From Eudorina sp. 2006-703-Eu-15 (taxonomy: Eukaryota > Chlorophyta > Chlorophyceae > Chlamydomonadales > Volvocaceae): DNA of 64,000 bases. The DNA lies in the NCBI GenBank assembly GCA_003117195.1, contig BDSI01000030.1, forward strand, positions 859,211 to 923,210, given 5' to 3'. The number at the start of each line of letters is the position of its first letter. Position 1 is the first letter of the stretch. Shown here piece after piece: positions 55,324-64,000 of this stretch. A program made the position numbers and the translations under genes. The notes under the pieces were generated by a model. It saw only the letters and a list, made by a program, of their open reading frames with translations. It searched no databases and had not been told where the DNA came from.

Positions 55324-57521
55324 GGCCTTAACAACGGGGGCAGCAGGGCCTCAGGGGGTCATCACAAAGGGCGGTAACGGGGCAGTAACATAGGCTACGG
55401 CTGTCACCGATGACCCGCTGTGGGGTCCACTGTATGTAGCATCATTGATACAACCATGCATCCGAGGCGGACCGCGGGGACTCTAGCGGGTGAGGCGGGA
55501 CGGTGGCGGTGAGTTGTGGGAGGGAGGCGGTGGTCGTGTAAGTTGCTGGCGGGAGGTGAATGGAGGAGGGAAATCGGCGGCCGCCCACGTGACCCGGCGA
55601 TGCCCACGATGTACTTACTCTGTGCCATGTATCTGTACGTCTTTAAGTGGTAATGCCGGTCTAGTTGATCCGACGGTGATGTCTATCTGGCCGGTGGCTG
55701 CCGGGGTCTTCTTAGTCTGCCGGTGTGTCCGGCAGTGGCCACTGCTCCCCGCCCTCACTGCAGCGGAGCAGCCACGCCGAGATAGAGATCCGAGTGGGAC
55801 TCATTCGGGGGCCAGCATCATGCATCATGCAATGCGGGGGTGGTGTGCCGTGGGGTGGGCCAACGAAGTCGGTTGGGCCAAACGACACGGATAGTCGAGC
55901 GAGCCGCGCGCGAGCCTCCAGTGCACTGCCCGCGTGTCTGCACCGGGTCGGGCTCCTACCTGGGGGCGCCGGAGGCTTTACAGCGGGCTGCAGCAGGCCC
56001 CTCTGCCCGGCTGTCGGTGGCGGCGCTGGATGCCGTCGTCCGCTGAGGTCACAGGGTGCCATCCTGCGATGCGTGTGGGCGTGGGTGTGTGGGCATGGTT
56101 GTGTCTGTCTCTGTCTGTGTGTGTTGCTTAGGCAGGCAGAACAGGAGTGCGTGTGTGGGGGGGGTGTGTGTGTGTGTGTGGAGCGGGGCGGCGGCGTGGG
56201 CTTCATTCCTGATGGGATACACCGAGCGCCACAAGACTGTCTGATGGCCGCATGCGAAGGAAATGCCCAGTAGTCCCATGCCCCCATCTCGTAACAGTAC
56301 GGGAAAAGTCTGCGGCTGCATGAGCCGCCGCGCTCCGGACGGAAATGCGTCGTTTGGCCAGTGTACGGGTGTGCAGGTGCGCGTCAATCTGCGATGTGTG
56401 TATGCATGGGCGTGTACTGTGTAGGGATAGATTGTCGCGACCACCGCGAGCCGAATGAACTCTATCTTTCGTCGCGGATCTATCTGGACCCAGGTTCAGT
56501 AATAATTCCATGCATGTGAATGGGAGCGTGGGCGGTGCGTGGTGCATGGCTCCGCACGTTATCACCACCCACCATGGTCTGCATCAGGCACCATCGATCA
56601 CGAGACATCGATCACGAGACATCGATCACGAGACATCAGGCACTGTAATTTTTTCATCAGGCACCATCACGAGACATCAGGCACTATCATTCATATCGTT
56701 AGGTATCACAAGCTAAGGCGCCATCATTATTGTACAATCATCGGTAGCCGCGGGGTGGCCGCCCTCCCCCGGCCATCCATTGCCGGAGGTAGGGTTGAGA
56801 TACCCAATATGTATGTAGTGCACAGGAACCACCTTCGGCAGACGCGGCTACGAGCGTCCGCCTCGTCGCGCTTGTTTTGGTTGGTTGGGTTTCGGTTGAG
56901 TTGGTAGTTTATAACTCCAGGCGTAGTGGAGGGAATAGCTAGTTGCCGCACACTCTGGGGGTTAGTTGAAACCGATCGGTGAGTGAATGGATGCATGGAT
57001 GCCGGATCGCGCGGGCTTGCTTCCTTGGCCGCCGCAGAAGTGAATGGCTGCATGAAGGGACTCGTTAGGCGGGTCACCTCCTCGTTGTGATGCCACTTCC
57101 CTCCATGCATGTTTGGCCGAGGCAGTGTTTTTGGCCGGGGCAGTGCGTGTTGGTTGCTGCTACGTAGTTACTAATGATGGAGCCTGCGTGCTCCGGTGTC
57201 CGGTCGAGATCTCTAAGGATCTCTCGCGCATGCATGCACGGCAACTCCATTTTTTATCTGTACAAAACGAACCGGCTGTACAAAAGTGTACATTACGAAT
57301 GTCTTGTAACTTTGTTTCCGACAAATGGCTTAGGGAGGGACAGATAGAAGGCGGACAGGACGAAGGCAAGTACGTAATTAAGCAGGCAGGCTTTCAGGCG
57401 CCCCCGGCAGCGTTGCTCCCCACGGTCTGTGGCGGTGATACGAAGGCGCGCCCCTTGACGGACTAAAATAATGTGCACGCTAGGGCCTGCTGCCACAGCC
57501 GTACGTCGTCCTCTCAAACGG
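55324..57521. other. Flank between monooxygenase 2 and the LTR element
   Basis: No supportable gene. A copy of the GTTACAGCGG family lies inverted near 55392-55445. A short tandem of ATCGATCACGAGAC units (about three) and related AGGCACCATCACGAGAC pieces lies at 56585-56690. The rest is unique-looking sequence without motifs. Confidence 0.45.
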
Positions 57522-58104
57522 TGTCGTGACACACGGAGTGATTGACACAGCGCGTGTTCAGTTTGCCGTTAGGGTTGACACAGCGCGTGTTCAGTTTTCC
57601 GTTAGGGTTTCAGTGGCCATCTAGTTGGGCCGACGGTTAGGCTTCCCGTTATTCAGTTGATCACGTGCGCGCGAACCCTCTTCAGTAGTGAGCGCGGCAT
57701 TTATTGCCTGTATAAGTATTCTCGTCTTATTCTGGTAGAACATGAGCAGTTTCTGTGCGAATGTGCGTGAACTTGGTTGCATTAGGCCCATGAGGTAGAT
57801 TCGTCGCTACAGGGAGGTTAGTTTCGGTCGCTGCTCAGTCAAGCTGAGCAGCGGTGATGCATGATTGCTGTCTTTACAGGTACACCTCTTAGTGTATGGA
57901 TTGCACCTCTTAGTGCGCAGTTCTTGCCTGGACAAGGCATTGCTGTAACATCCCAACGAGTGCCGCCGCAACAACATCTCTCGTGGACGATAACGCGCAA
58001 AGATAAAGTCAGCTGTGCATTGCAGACCGTGTGCTGCTGACAGAGTCTGCGCAGGTGCTGTCCTGCGTCTGCCCGCTTGCAGTGCGCATCTTCGGCTTTG
58101 TCCC
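57522..58104 (+). repeat. 5' LTR of a Ty3/gypsy-like element
   Basis: This direct repeat starts TGTCGTGACACACGGAGTGA and matches 62606-63739 almost base for base once the nested TRIM is removed. It carries an internal 31-bp tandem duplication (GACACAGCGCGTGTTCAG...) that the 3' copy lacks. TATAAG near 57711 could be a promoter element. The exact 3' boundary is uncertain because the internal region next to it is rearranged. Confidence 0.8.
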
Positions 58105-58121
58105 ATTGTATCACCGCTGCT

Positions 58122-58765
58122 CAGTAATTGCGCACAAACGTCTGTCCTAGCACGAGATTATATCGCAGGCCGGAAGGAACAGGCCACAGGGCATCCACGG
58201 CGGGGCCCCAGCTGATGAGGCGGTCCGGACTGTTGCCAACCTGGAACCTGCCCTGGAAGACGCCGAGGCTGTGGTGTCTGTACCCATCGAAGTCGTATAC
58301 CTTGACGGGCGTGCGATCGTGGCCTAAGCTGGCCTGATCCAGCCAGCCACAGTTGAAGCTGATGAAACCAGAGAACCCGGTGTCGATGCCAATGGTGGCC
58401 GGCAGGGCCGTGCGGGCTGGCTGGGAGGCGGTGGCGGGCAACGAGACGCTGAAAAACCCGTCCGCGTTGAGGATGTACGGCATGGCGTCGAAACCTGACG
58501 GCGACACCAGGTCGTGGACCACAGGGCGCGGCGGCGACGGCGGTGGCGGGCTGCAGTCCTGGGACGGACTGCGGCCCGTGGCAGCATGCGGGGACACTCA
58601 GGGCTGGGGCCCCGGCGCGTGTGCGGGGCATGGCCGGGGCTGCGGCTGCGACTCCTGCTACGCTGCTCCTGACGGCGGGCTGGGGGGCAGGCATGCGACA
58701 CACCGTGGCCATGGTCATCTCCGATGGTGGCAGATCCTGACGGAGGTGGTAGTCGGTCTGGTGAG
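58122..58765 (-). repeat. Inverted-duplication arm A (protease region, minus strand)
   Basis: Reverse complement of 58816-59460 with a 50-bp spacer. On the minus strand the reading frame (58597-58121) is open across the retroviral-type aspartic protease domain, with the active-site motif ATIGIDTGFSGF and later SGLRYNLVLGQTFV. The arms appear well over 90% identical by eye. Confidence 0.9.
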
Positions 58766-58815
58766 TGCTCACGTGCCCCATGGTCGCCCACGGGACCCTG
58801 GCTAGGACCCGGGCG

Positions 58816-61670
58816 CTCACCAGACCGACTACCACCGCCGTCAGGATCTGCCACCGTCGGAGATGACCATGGTCGCAGTGTGTCGCATGCCCGCCCCCCA
58901 GCCCGCCATCAGGAGCAGTGTAGCAGGAGTCGCAGCCGCAGCCCCGGCCATGCCCCGCACGTGTGCCAGGGCCGCAGCCCTGAGCGTCCCTGCATGCTGC
59001 CGCTGGGCTGCGGTCCGTCCCAGGACCGCAGCCCGCCACCGCCGTCGCCGCCGCGCCCTGTGGTCCACGACCTGGTGTCGCCGTCAGGTTTCGACGCCAT
59101 GCCGTACATCCTCAACGCGGACGGGTTTTTCAGCGTCTCGTTGCCCGCCACCGCCTCCCAGCCAGCCCGCACGGCCCTGCCGGCCACTGTTGGCATCGAC
59201 ACCGGATTCTCTGGTTTCGTCAGCTTCAACCATGGCTAGCTGGATCAGGCCAGCTTAGGCCACGATCGCACGCCCGTCAAGGTATACGACTTCGATTGGT
59301 ACAGACACCACAGCCTCGGCGTCTTCTAGGGCAGGTTCCAGGTTGGCAACAGTCCGGGCCGCCTCATCAGCTGGGGCCCCGCCGTGGATGCCCTGTGGCC
59401 TGTTCCTTCCGGCCTGCGATATGATCTCATGCTAGGACAGACATTTGTGCACAATTACTGCAACGTCCTTACACTTGCCATTGAGCCGCGAATTGAGATC
59501 CAGGTCCTCGGCGAGCGCTTTGACCTTCCCCTTGTCATGGGCAACACATTGAGCCTCCGTTTCGCCTCCGCCACGATGGGGGGGTTGCTTCCCTGGAGCA
59601 CGGCAGCGCTGCACAGCCGCAGCCAGAGGTCACGGAGGCTGATCTCGATGCGTATCTGGAGGCGCTGATGATGCAGCATCGGGATCTGGAGGCCGCCATC
59701 TGGCTGGAGCTCCGGGACCAACGGGCCCGGTGGCTCAAGCGGCAAGCGCGCAAGGTGCTCAACCTCCTCCGCAAATGCTGCAAGGCGGAGGAGCGGCAGC
59801 ATGCTGAATTGGCTGAGTTGCATGCGCAGGCCGAGCTGCAGAGAGTGCGAGAGTTGAAGCGGCACATGTGTGCTCACCGGGCTGCCCTGCCACCGCCACC
59901 CCTGAAGCCTTCGCCGTCCCTCGGTAACCGGTTCTGGAAAGGGCTGGTGAGCACCCACTTTCAGAGCATCGGCAGTGGCCTGAAAGTGGTCTTGCTCCTC
60001 CTGGTCTTGGCACTGCATGCCCAGGCGGGCAGTGTACCCCCCCATCAGCCGCCGCTGGAGGGGTACGGCAGCCAGAACGGGGCTGCTCCCACGGTGGCGT
60101 GTTTACATCACTGGTTCCCAACACCAGGTACATCAACCGTGCTCATGGGCAACCACGACATGACATCACGTGGCCGGACGCTGACCGTGGAGCCGCGTGT
60201 GTTTGCTGGGGGACCGAGTGTGCCTCCCGTCCAGCAGCGACCCAACCCAGCTCCGTCGATGGCCCCTGGCTCAGTCACGCCGGAAGGGAAGCGGCACCCG
60301 GGTGATGACTCAAGTTTTGTCAAGGACGCGCAGTACGGGTACACCTGGTGTGAGCGCCTGGACCTATCCCCAGAGATGCGCACTAAGTTCCGGGAGTTGC
60401 TGAAGCGAAATAACGACATCTTTGCCCGGTCATTGAAGGGTCTTGGCTGCTACTGTGGGGAGCTGGGGCCGGCAACCATAGAGCTGGTGCATGATCATCC
60501 TATCTGGCAAGCCCCGCGGCGGCACTCCCCTCGGGAGCTGGCCATCCAGGATGAGAAGTGTGCTGAACTTCGGGACACTGGCATCATCGTGCTGTCCACC
60601 TCCACTAAATACGCCATGAATTCCACCATGCCTGCTAAGAAGGACGCTGACGGCAACTGGACTGACAGCCGGTACTGCTGTGACGCACGTCCCCTGAATG
60701 CCGCCACAGTGCCGGACAAATATGCGCCGCCTCTGCCTGAGGAGCTGTTCACGTGCATGGGCAACACCCGGTGGCTGTCCAAGATGGACTGCCGGGCAGC
60801 GTTCAACCAAATCCCACTGCGGCACATGGTCAGTGTGGACGGACTGCACCCGATGGATGCGAAGATCGCAGCGATTCAGGCCCTAGCGCCGCCAATCAAC
60901 CGCACCGAGCTGCTGAGCCTCTTGGGGCGGATGAATTACTACCGCTGCTATCTCCCCAAGTTCAGTGAAATTGCCGCTCGGCTCAACACACTGACGCGCA
61001 AAGACGGCACCGGCGCATGGATGGATGAGGAGGATGACCCGGTGCCGCCCCGCCCCAAGCTGGTCAACTACCCTGGCTCACTGGTCACGGACGGTTTGGT
61101 GCTTGTGGAAGCTGGTGAGCACGCCTCTGCGCTGGAGGCCTGCCTGTGTGCTGGCTGGCGAATCCATCGCTACATGGTGCTGGCCTGCTCTCTGCTGGCT
61201 GACTGTGCCCATCGTCCAATACCTGGAGCTGCTCATGGCACAGGCCACGGAACAGCTTTGCATGCCGTTGCAGGACGCAGGTGCCGGAAGGTGCCTTCAC
61301 GGCGCTCCTGGAACAATGCTTTATCAAAAATTGGGAGACATCGCCTGACCACCCGCAAGCTGACAGTGCCGTGGAGCGCATTGTACAAGTGGTCAAGCAC
61401 AGCTTACTGCCGTGCAACGCCGTCTCCATGAAGCAGCTGCTGCCCTGGACGGCAAGAAGCTCCAGTGGCGTTTCAAGGACCCCAACTCGCTGGAGCCTCA
61501 AGTTCGCGAGGGTACCTTATGGTACCTGGGGCCGGAGGCTGGTGCACAGCCCCTGGAGGCGCGCTATACAGATGGGACCACGGAGTGTTTCACACCTGTG
61601 CGAGTGAAACCCTGGATTCTGTCGGATGAGGATGTATTACAGACACACATGCAGCACAAGATTGCATTGA
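58816..61670 (+). pseudogene. Decayed gag-pol of a Ty3/gypsy-like retrotransposon
   Basis: In order: arm B of the duplication with the protease motif GIDTGFSGFVSF, interrupted by two in-frame TAG stops (near 59237 and 59328) that arm A lacks. Then comes a protease tail (59384-59668). A 587-codon frame (59668-61431) follows, with the N-terminal RT segment (CDARPLNAATVPDKYAPPLP, then WLSKMDCRAAFNQIPL). That frame jumps directly to the RT connection segment (LLSLLGRMNYYRCYLPKFSE), so the central RT with its YxDD catalytic motif is deleted. A remnant of integrase (SPDHPQADSAVERIVQ) follows in another frame near 61340, with the RNase H and integrase catalytic core absent. The coding part cannot make a working polymerase. 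This is an ordinary plant-type LTR retrotransposon, not a virus. Confidence 0.85.
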
Positions 61671-61739
61671 CCACATGTGAGCGTCTCCCTCCACTGGGAT
61701 TTGGACACTGTTGCGGGGGTGCATGGTGCGCTAGGTGCC

Positions 61740-62396
61740 ATGATGCCTGGCAGGATCTTCGCGCCGGAATTGGTTGCTGAACTGGCCAGATGCACAGGTG
61801 CCGGCGCCTCCACTCATTCGTGCGGGGACTTGTCAGCCGTCCCAGAGGTGGCTGCACGGGACTACTTCGAAGTGGACGTGCTGCTTAATCACGTTGATCT
61901 GTCCGTGTGCACTGGGATTCTGGACCCTTGGAGCGGCTCAGGCAATCTAGCAAACCGACTCCGTGCACGGGGCCATGTTGTGCTGAAAAACACGCATCAC
62001 CCCAAGGCTGATGCAGAGCGACATGAGGATGCACTGCAGCCCGCATCCTACCGTCAGTTGCAACAGGTCTGGCGGTATGATGCCATCGTGTCTGAACCGT
62101 GGAGCAAGTTCGTAAATTTCGCACTGCCATTGGCAATCACTTTCGCGCCTATTGTTGCGTTTTATGTTCACACTGAGCACCTGAGCAAGGCCCACGACCT
62201 GCGCCGACGCTACCTCAACACGCTCCATGTTGAGGTAGCGCTGGCCGGTTTAGGATGCATTGTGTTCCTAGTCACTCCCCCGCGGGCCCCGCGGGGTTTG
62301 CGCCGAGTCTGGTTGTTGGTTTTCAAGAGCCGTCGGGTTTGGGATCAATTGATGCAGGTTCGGGTGCGGGATGAGAGTCCCTGGTTTCTGACGTAG
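61740..62396 (+). CDS. Retroelement-borne ORF, possible SAM-dependent methyltransferase
   Basis: A 218-residue open frame from ATG 61740 to TAG. An upstream GTG at 61677 is also in frame. ILDPWSGSGNLANRLRARG resembles methyltransferase motif I (DPxxGSG, SAM binding). About 60 residues later DAIVSEPW resembles the D-x-I-x-x-x-P-W motif IV position of N6-adenine or related methyltransferases, although the usual NPPW is SEPW here. It lies between the integrase remnant and the 3' LTR, on the coding strand, where accessory retroelement genes sit. Unlike gag-pol it is not interrupted. Function is inferred from two short motifs only. Confidence 0.45.
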   Translation: MMPGRIFAPELVAELARCTGAGASTHSCGDLSAVPEVAARDYFEVDVLLNHVDLSVCTGILDPWSGSGNLANRLRARGHVVLKNTHHPKADAERHEDALQPASYRQLQQVWRYDAIVSEPWSKFVNFALPLAITFAPIVAFYVHTEHLSKAHDLRRRYLNTLHVEVALAGLGCIVFLVTPPRAPRGLRRVWLLVFKSRRVWDQLMQVRVRDESPWFLT

Positions 62397-62605
62397 TGTG
62401 TCTGGGGTTTTAGCCCTCGCGTGTTAGACTATCTTGCTGTTGAATTGAGTCATTAGTTGCAGGGCACCACGCCGCCCTTTGTTAGCGTCGTACTATCTGT
62501 TAGGCACTTCATCTTGTCTCATGCAGCTACTCCTAACGTTTTCACTGGGGGGGGATCTCCCCGTGCCGTACCTGCCGTGCAGCGCACGCAGTGTGTCATG
62601 ACAGC
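62397..62605. other. Retroelement 3' internal region with polypurine tract
   Basis: Contains CACTGGGGGGGGA (about 62543-62555), a candidate polypurine tract. A 49-bp segment (62555-62603) follows that recurs at 63743-63791 beyond the LTR. The repeat ends TGTCATGACA and the LTR begins TGTCGTGACA. Confidence 0.5.
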
Positions 62606-63739
62606 TGTCGTGACACACGGAATGATTGACACAGTGCGTGTTCAGTTTGCCGTTAGGGTTTCAGTGGCCATCTAGTTGGGCCGACGGTTAGGCTTCCCGT
62701 TATTCAGTTGATCACGTGCGCGCGAACCCTCTCAGTAGTGAGCGCGGCATTTATTGCCTGTATAAGTATTCTCGTCTTATTCTGGTAGAACATGAGCAGT
62801 TTCTGTGCGAATGTGCGTGAACTTGGTTGCATTAGGCCCATGAGGTAGATTCGTCGCTACAGGGAGGATTTCGGGCCATCTGCGTCACTTAGGCTCGCTG
62901 CTCAGCCAAGCTGAGCAGCGGTGATGTAAGCCGGTACGGCAGTGCGCCGTACAGACGCTCACAATATAGGGAGCCCAAATGGGTTCCCAACCATCCGGTA
63001 AGCCTTTGCGTCTTACAAATGGTATCGAGACCAACGATGTTGATCTCTGTATCACAACTCAACGTCGTGGGTTCGATTCCCGGTTGGGCATTCACTCGGT
63101 AGGGTTGGAGTATCTGACTGGCCACCAGTGAAACTCCTGAAAAGTGAGTAATCCACGGGTTCGAATCCTGACAGGATCCTTGGGAATAATTACCGGGACC
63201 ATCCTAGTAGGTACGGCTACGGGCACGACCTGCAAGGACCCTGGTTGACGCAATCATAAGGCTAGAACCCAATCAATGGTGCGCCCTTGAGGCGGGTTCA
63301 TGGTTAAAATGATCTCACCCTGGCTCGATCCTGAGACTACGGTCCGAGGACGAACCGGCCTTCGGCGAAAAGGGGGGGAGTGTAAGCCGGTACGGCAGTG
63401 CGCCGTACAGACGCTCACAATATAGGGAGCCCAAATGGGTTCCCAACCATCCGGTAAGCCTGTGCGTCTTACAGGTGATACACGATTGCTGTCTTTATAC
63501 ATACACCTCTTAGTGTATGGATTGCACCTCTTAGTGCGCAGTTCTTGCCTGGACAAGGCATTGCTGTAACATCCCAACGAGTGCCGCCGCAACAACACCA
63601 CAACAACAACATCTCTCGTGGACGACAACGCGCAAAGATGAAGTCAGCTGTGCATTGCAGACCGTGTGCCGCTGACAGAGTCTGCGCAGGTGCTGTCCTG
63701 CGTCTGCCCGCTTGCAGTGCGCATCTTCCACTTTGTCCC
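62606..63739 (+). repeat. 3' LTR of the gypsy-like element, split by a nested TRIM
   Basis: Starts TGTCGTGACACACGGAATGA and matches the 5' LTR at 57522-58104, resuming after the insertion at 63479. Net length without the insertion is about 580 bp. Relative to the 5' copy it has small extra segments (about 25 bp after CAGGGAGG and a CAACAACA expansion) and lacks the 31-bp duplication, so the two LTRs have diverged noticeably. Confidence 0.8.
62925..63473 (+). mobile_element. TRIM: miniature LTR retroelement, 549 bp
   Basis: Two 93-bp direct repeats (62925-63017 and 63381-63473) differ at one base, begin TGTAAGCCGG and end GCGTCTTACA. GGTGA precedes and follows the whole unit, a 5-bp target duplication. 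Two bases after the left LTR comes TGGTATCGAGA (63020-63030), close to the primer-binding site complementary to initiator Met-tRNA. Just before the right LTR is GAAAAGGGGGGGAG (63367-63380), a polypurine tract. The 363-bp interior has no ORF of note but has two perfect B-box-like strings, GGTTCGATTCC and GGTTCGAATCC. All hallmarks of a non-autonomous terminal-repeat retrotransposon in miniature are present. Confidence 0.93.
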
Positions 63740-64000
63740 GTAATCTCCCCGTGCCGTACATGCCCTGCAGCGCACGCAGTGTGTCATGACAACGGGCTTT
63801 GGAAGTCGGGCGTCTCACGTTGGAGGCGGCCACTTCGTTGCCTTTGGGTATTTTATTATTGTAAAATAATTTTATGTAGGGTACAGCACTTAAATAAAGT
63901 CGACATCCGATTTGCCGGAACAGGCGAGGAGACGGGTGGTCCAAAGTACGTACAGTGTGGGACACGTCGGGTATTGGCAGTTCGATGTTGTGATTTCAAT
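63740..64000. other. Sequence downstream of the retroelement
   Basis: Begins with the 49-bp repeat shared with 62555-62603 (63743-63791), after which the sequence becomes AT-richer and unique. Nothing coding is visible before the window ends. Confidence 0.5.

Noticed and set aside
63018..63180. Possible tRNA genes around the GGTTCGAATCC and GGTTCGATTCC strings
   Set aside because: No matching acceptor stem or cloverleaf could be folded by eye; they lie in the TRIM interior and are treated as B-box-like relics.

Overview
The window looks like nuclear DNA of a green alga of the Chlamydomonas/Volvox (volvocine) type. It is very GC-rich. Genes are broken into many short exons with GT..AG introns. 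Proteins carry long runs of Ala, Gly, Gln and His, and introns are loaded with minisatellites and mobile-element debris. Nothing looks bacterial; most long six-frame ORFs are shadows or translated simple repeats. I rebuilt gene models by hand from splice signals, reading frame and family motifs. In all six complete gene models the exon lengths sum to a multiple of three.

Layout: (1) 73-4493 (+) 3' part of a TRP-like cation channel. (2) 6317-6560 (-) a broken copy of a POLE3/Dpb4-type histone-fold gene. (3) 8173-11212 (+) a sulfotransferase-like membrane or secreted protein with Gln-rich inserts. (4) 14116-24078 (-) a large type II membrane GT77 arabinosyltransferase-like gene (XEG113/RRA type). 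(5) Divergent from it, 24332-28334 (+), a LOG-type cytokinin-activating phosphoribohydrolase. (6) 31185-35969 (-) a complete 14-exon V-ATPase subunit a. (7) 39669-46599 and 48798-55323 (+) a tandem pair of FAD-dependent aromatic-ring-type monooxygenases with matching 12-exon structures. (8) 57522 to about 63791, a decayed Ty3/gypsy-like LTR retrotransposon. It has a 645-bp inverted duplication of its protease region, an extra methyltransferase-like ORF, and a 549-bp miniature LTR element (TRIM) nested inside its 3' LTR.

Mobile DNA: two copies of a 229/233-bp MITE with about 9-bp target duplications; a LINE 3' fragment in an intron; a dispersed family of short 'GTTACAGCGG' ends; and a recurring intron-embedded sequence that sits beside splice sites in the channel and GT77 genes and behaves like an introner.

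The genes do not form one pathway. Cell-surface glycosylation and possibly sulfation (GT77, sulfotransferase) and membrane transport (TRP-like channel, V-ATPase) are represented side by side. The strongest candidates for something undescribed are the introner-like family, the hairpin-bearing retroelement with its methyltransferase-like ORF, and the TRIM.
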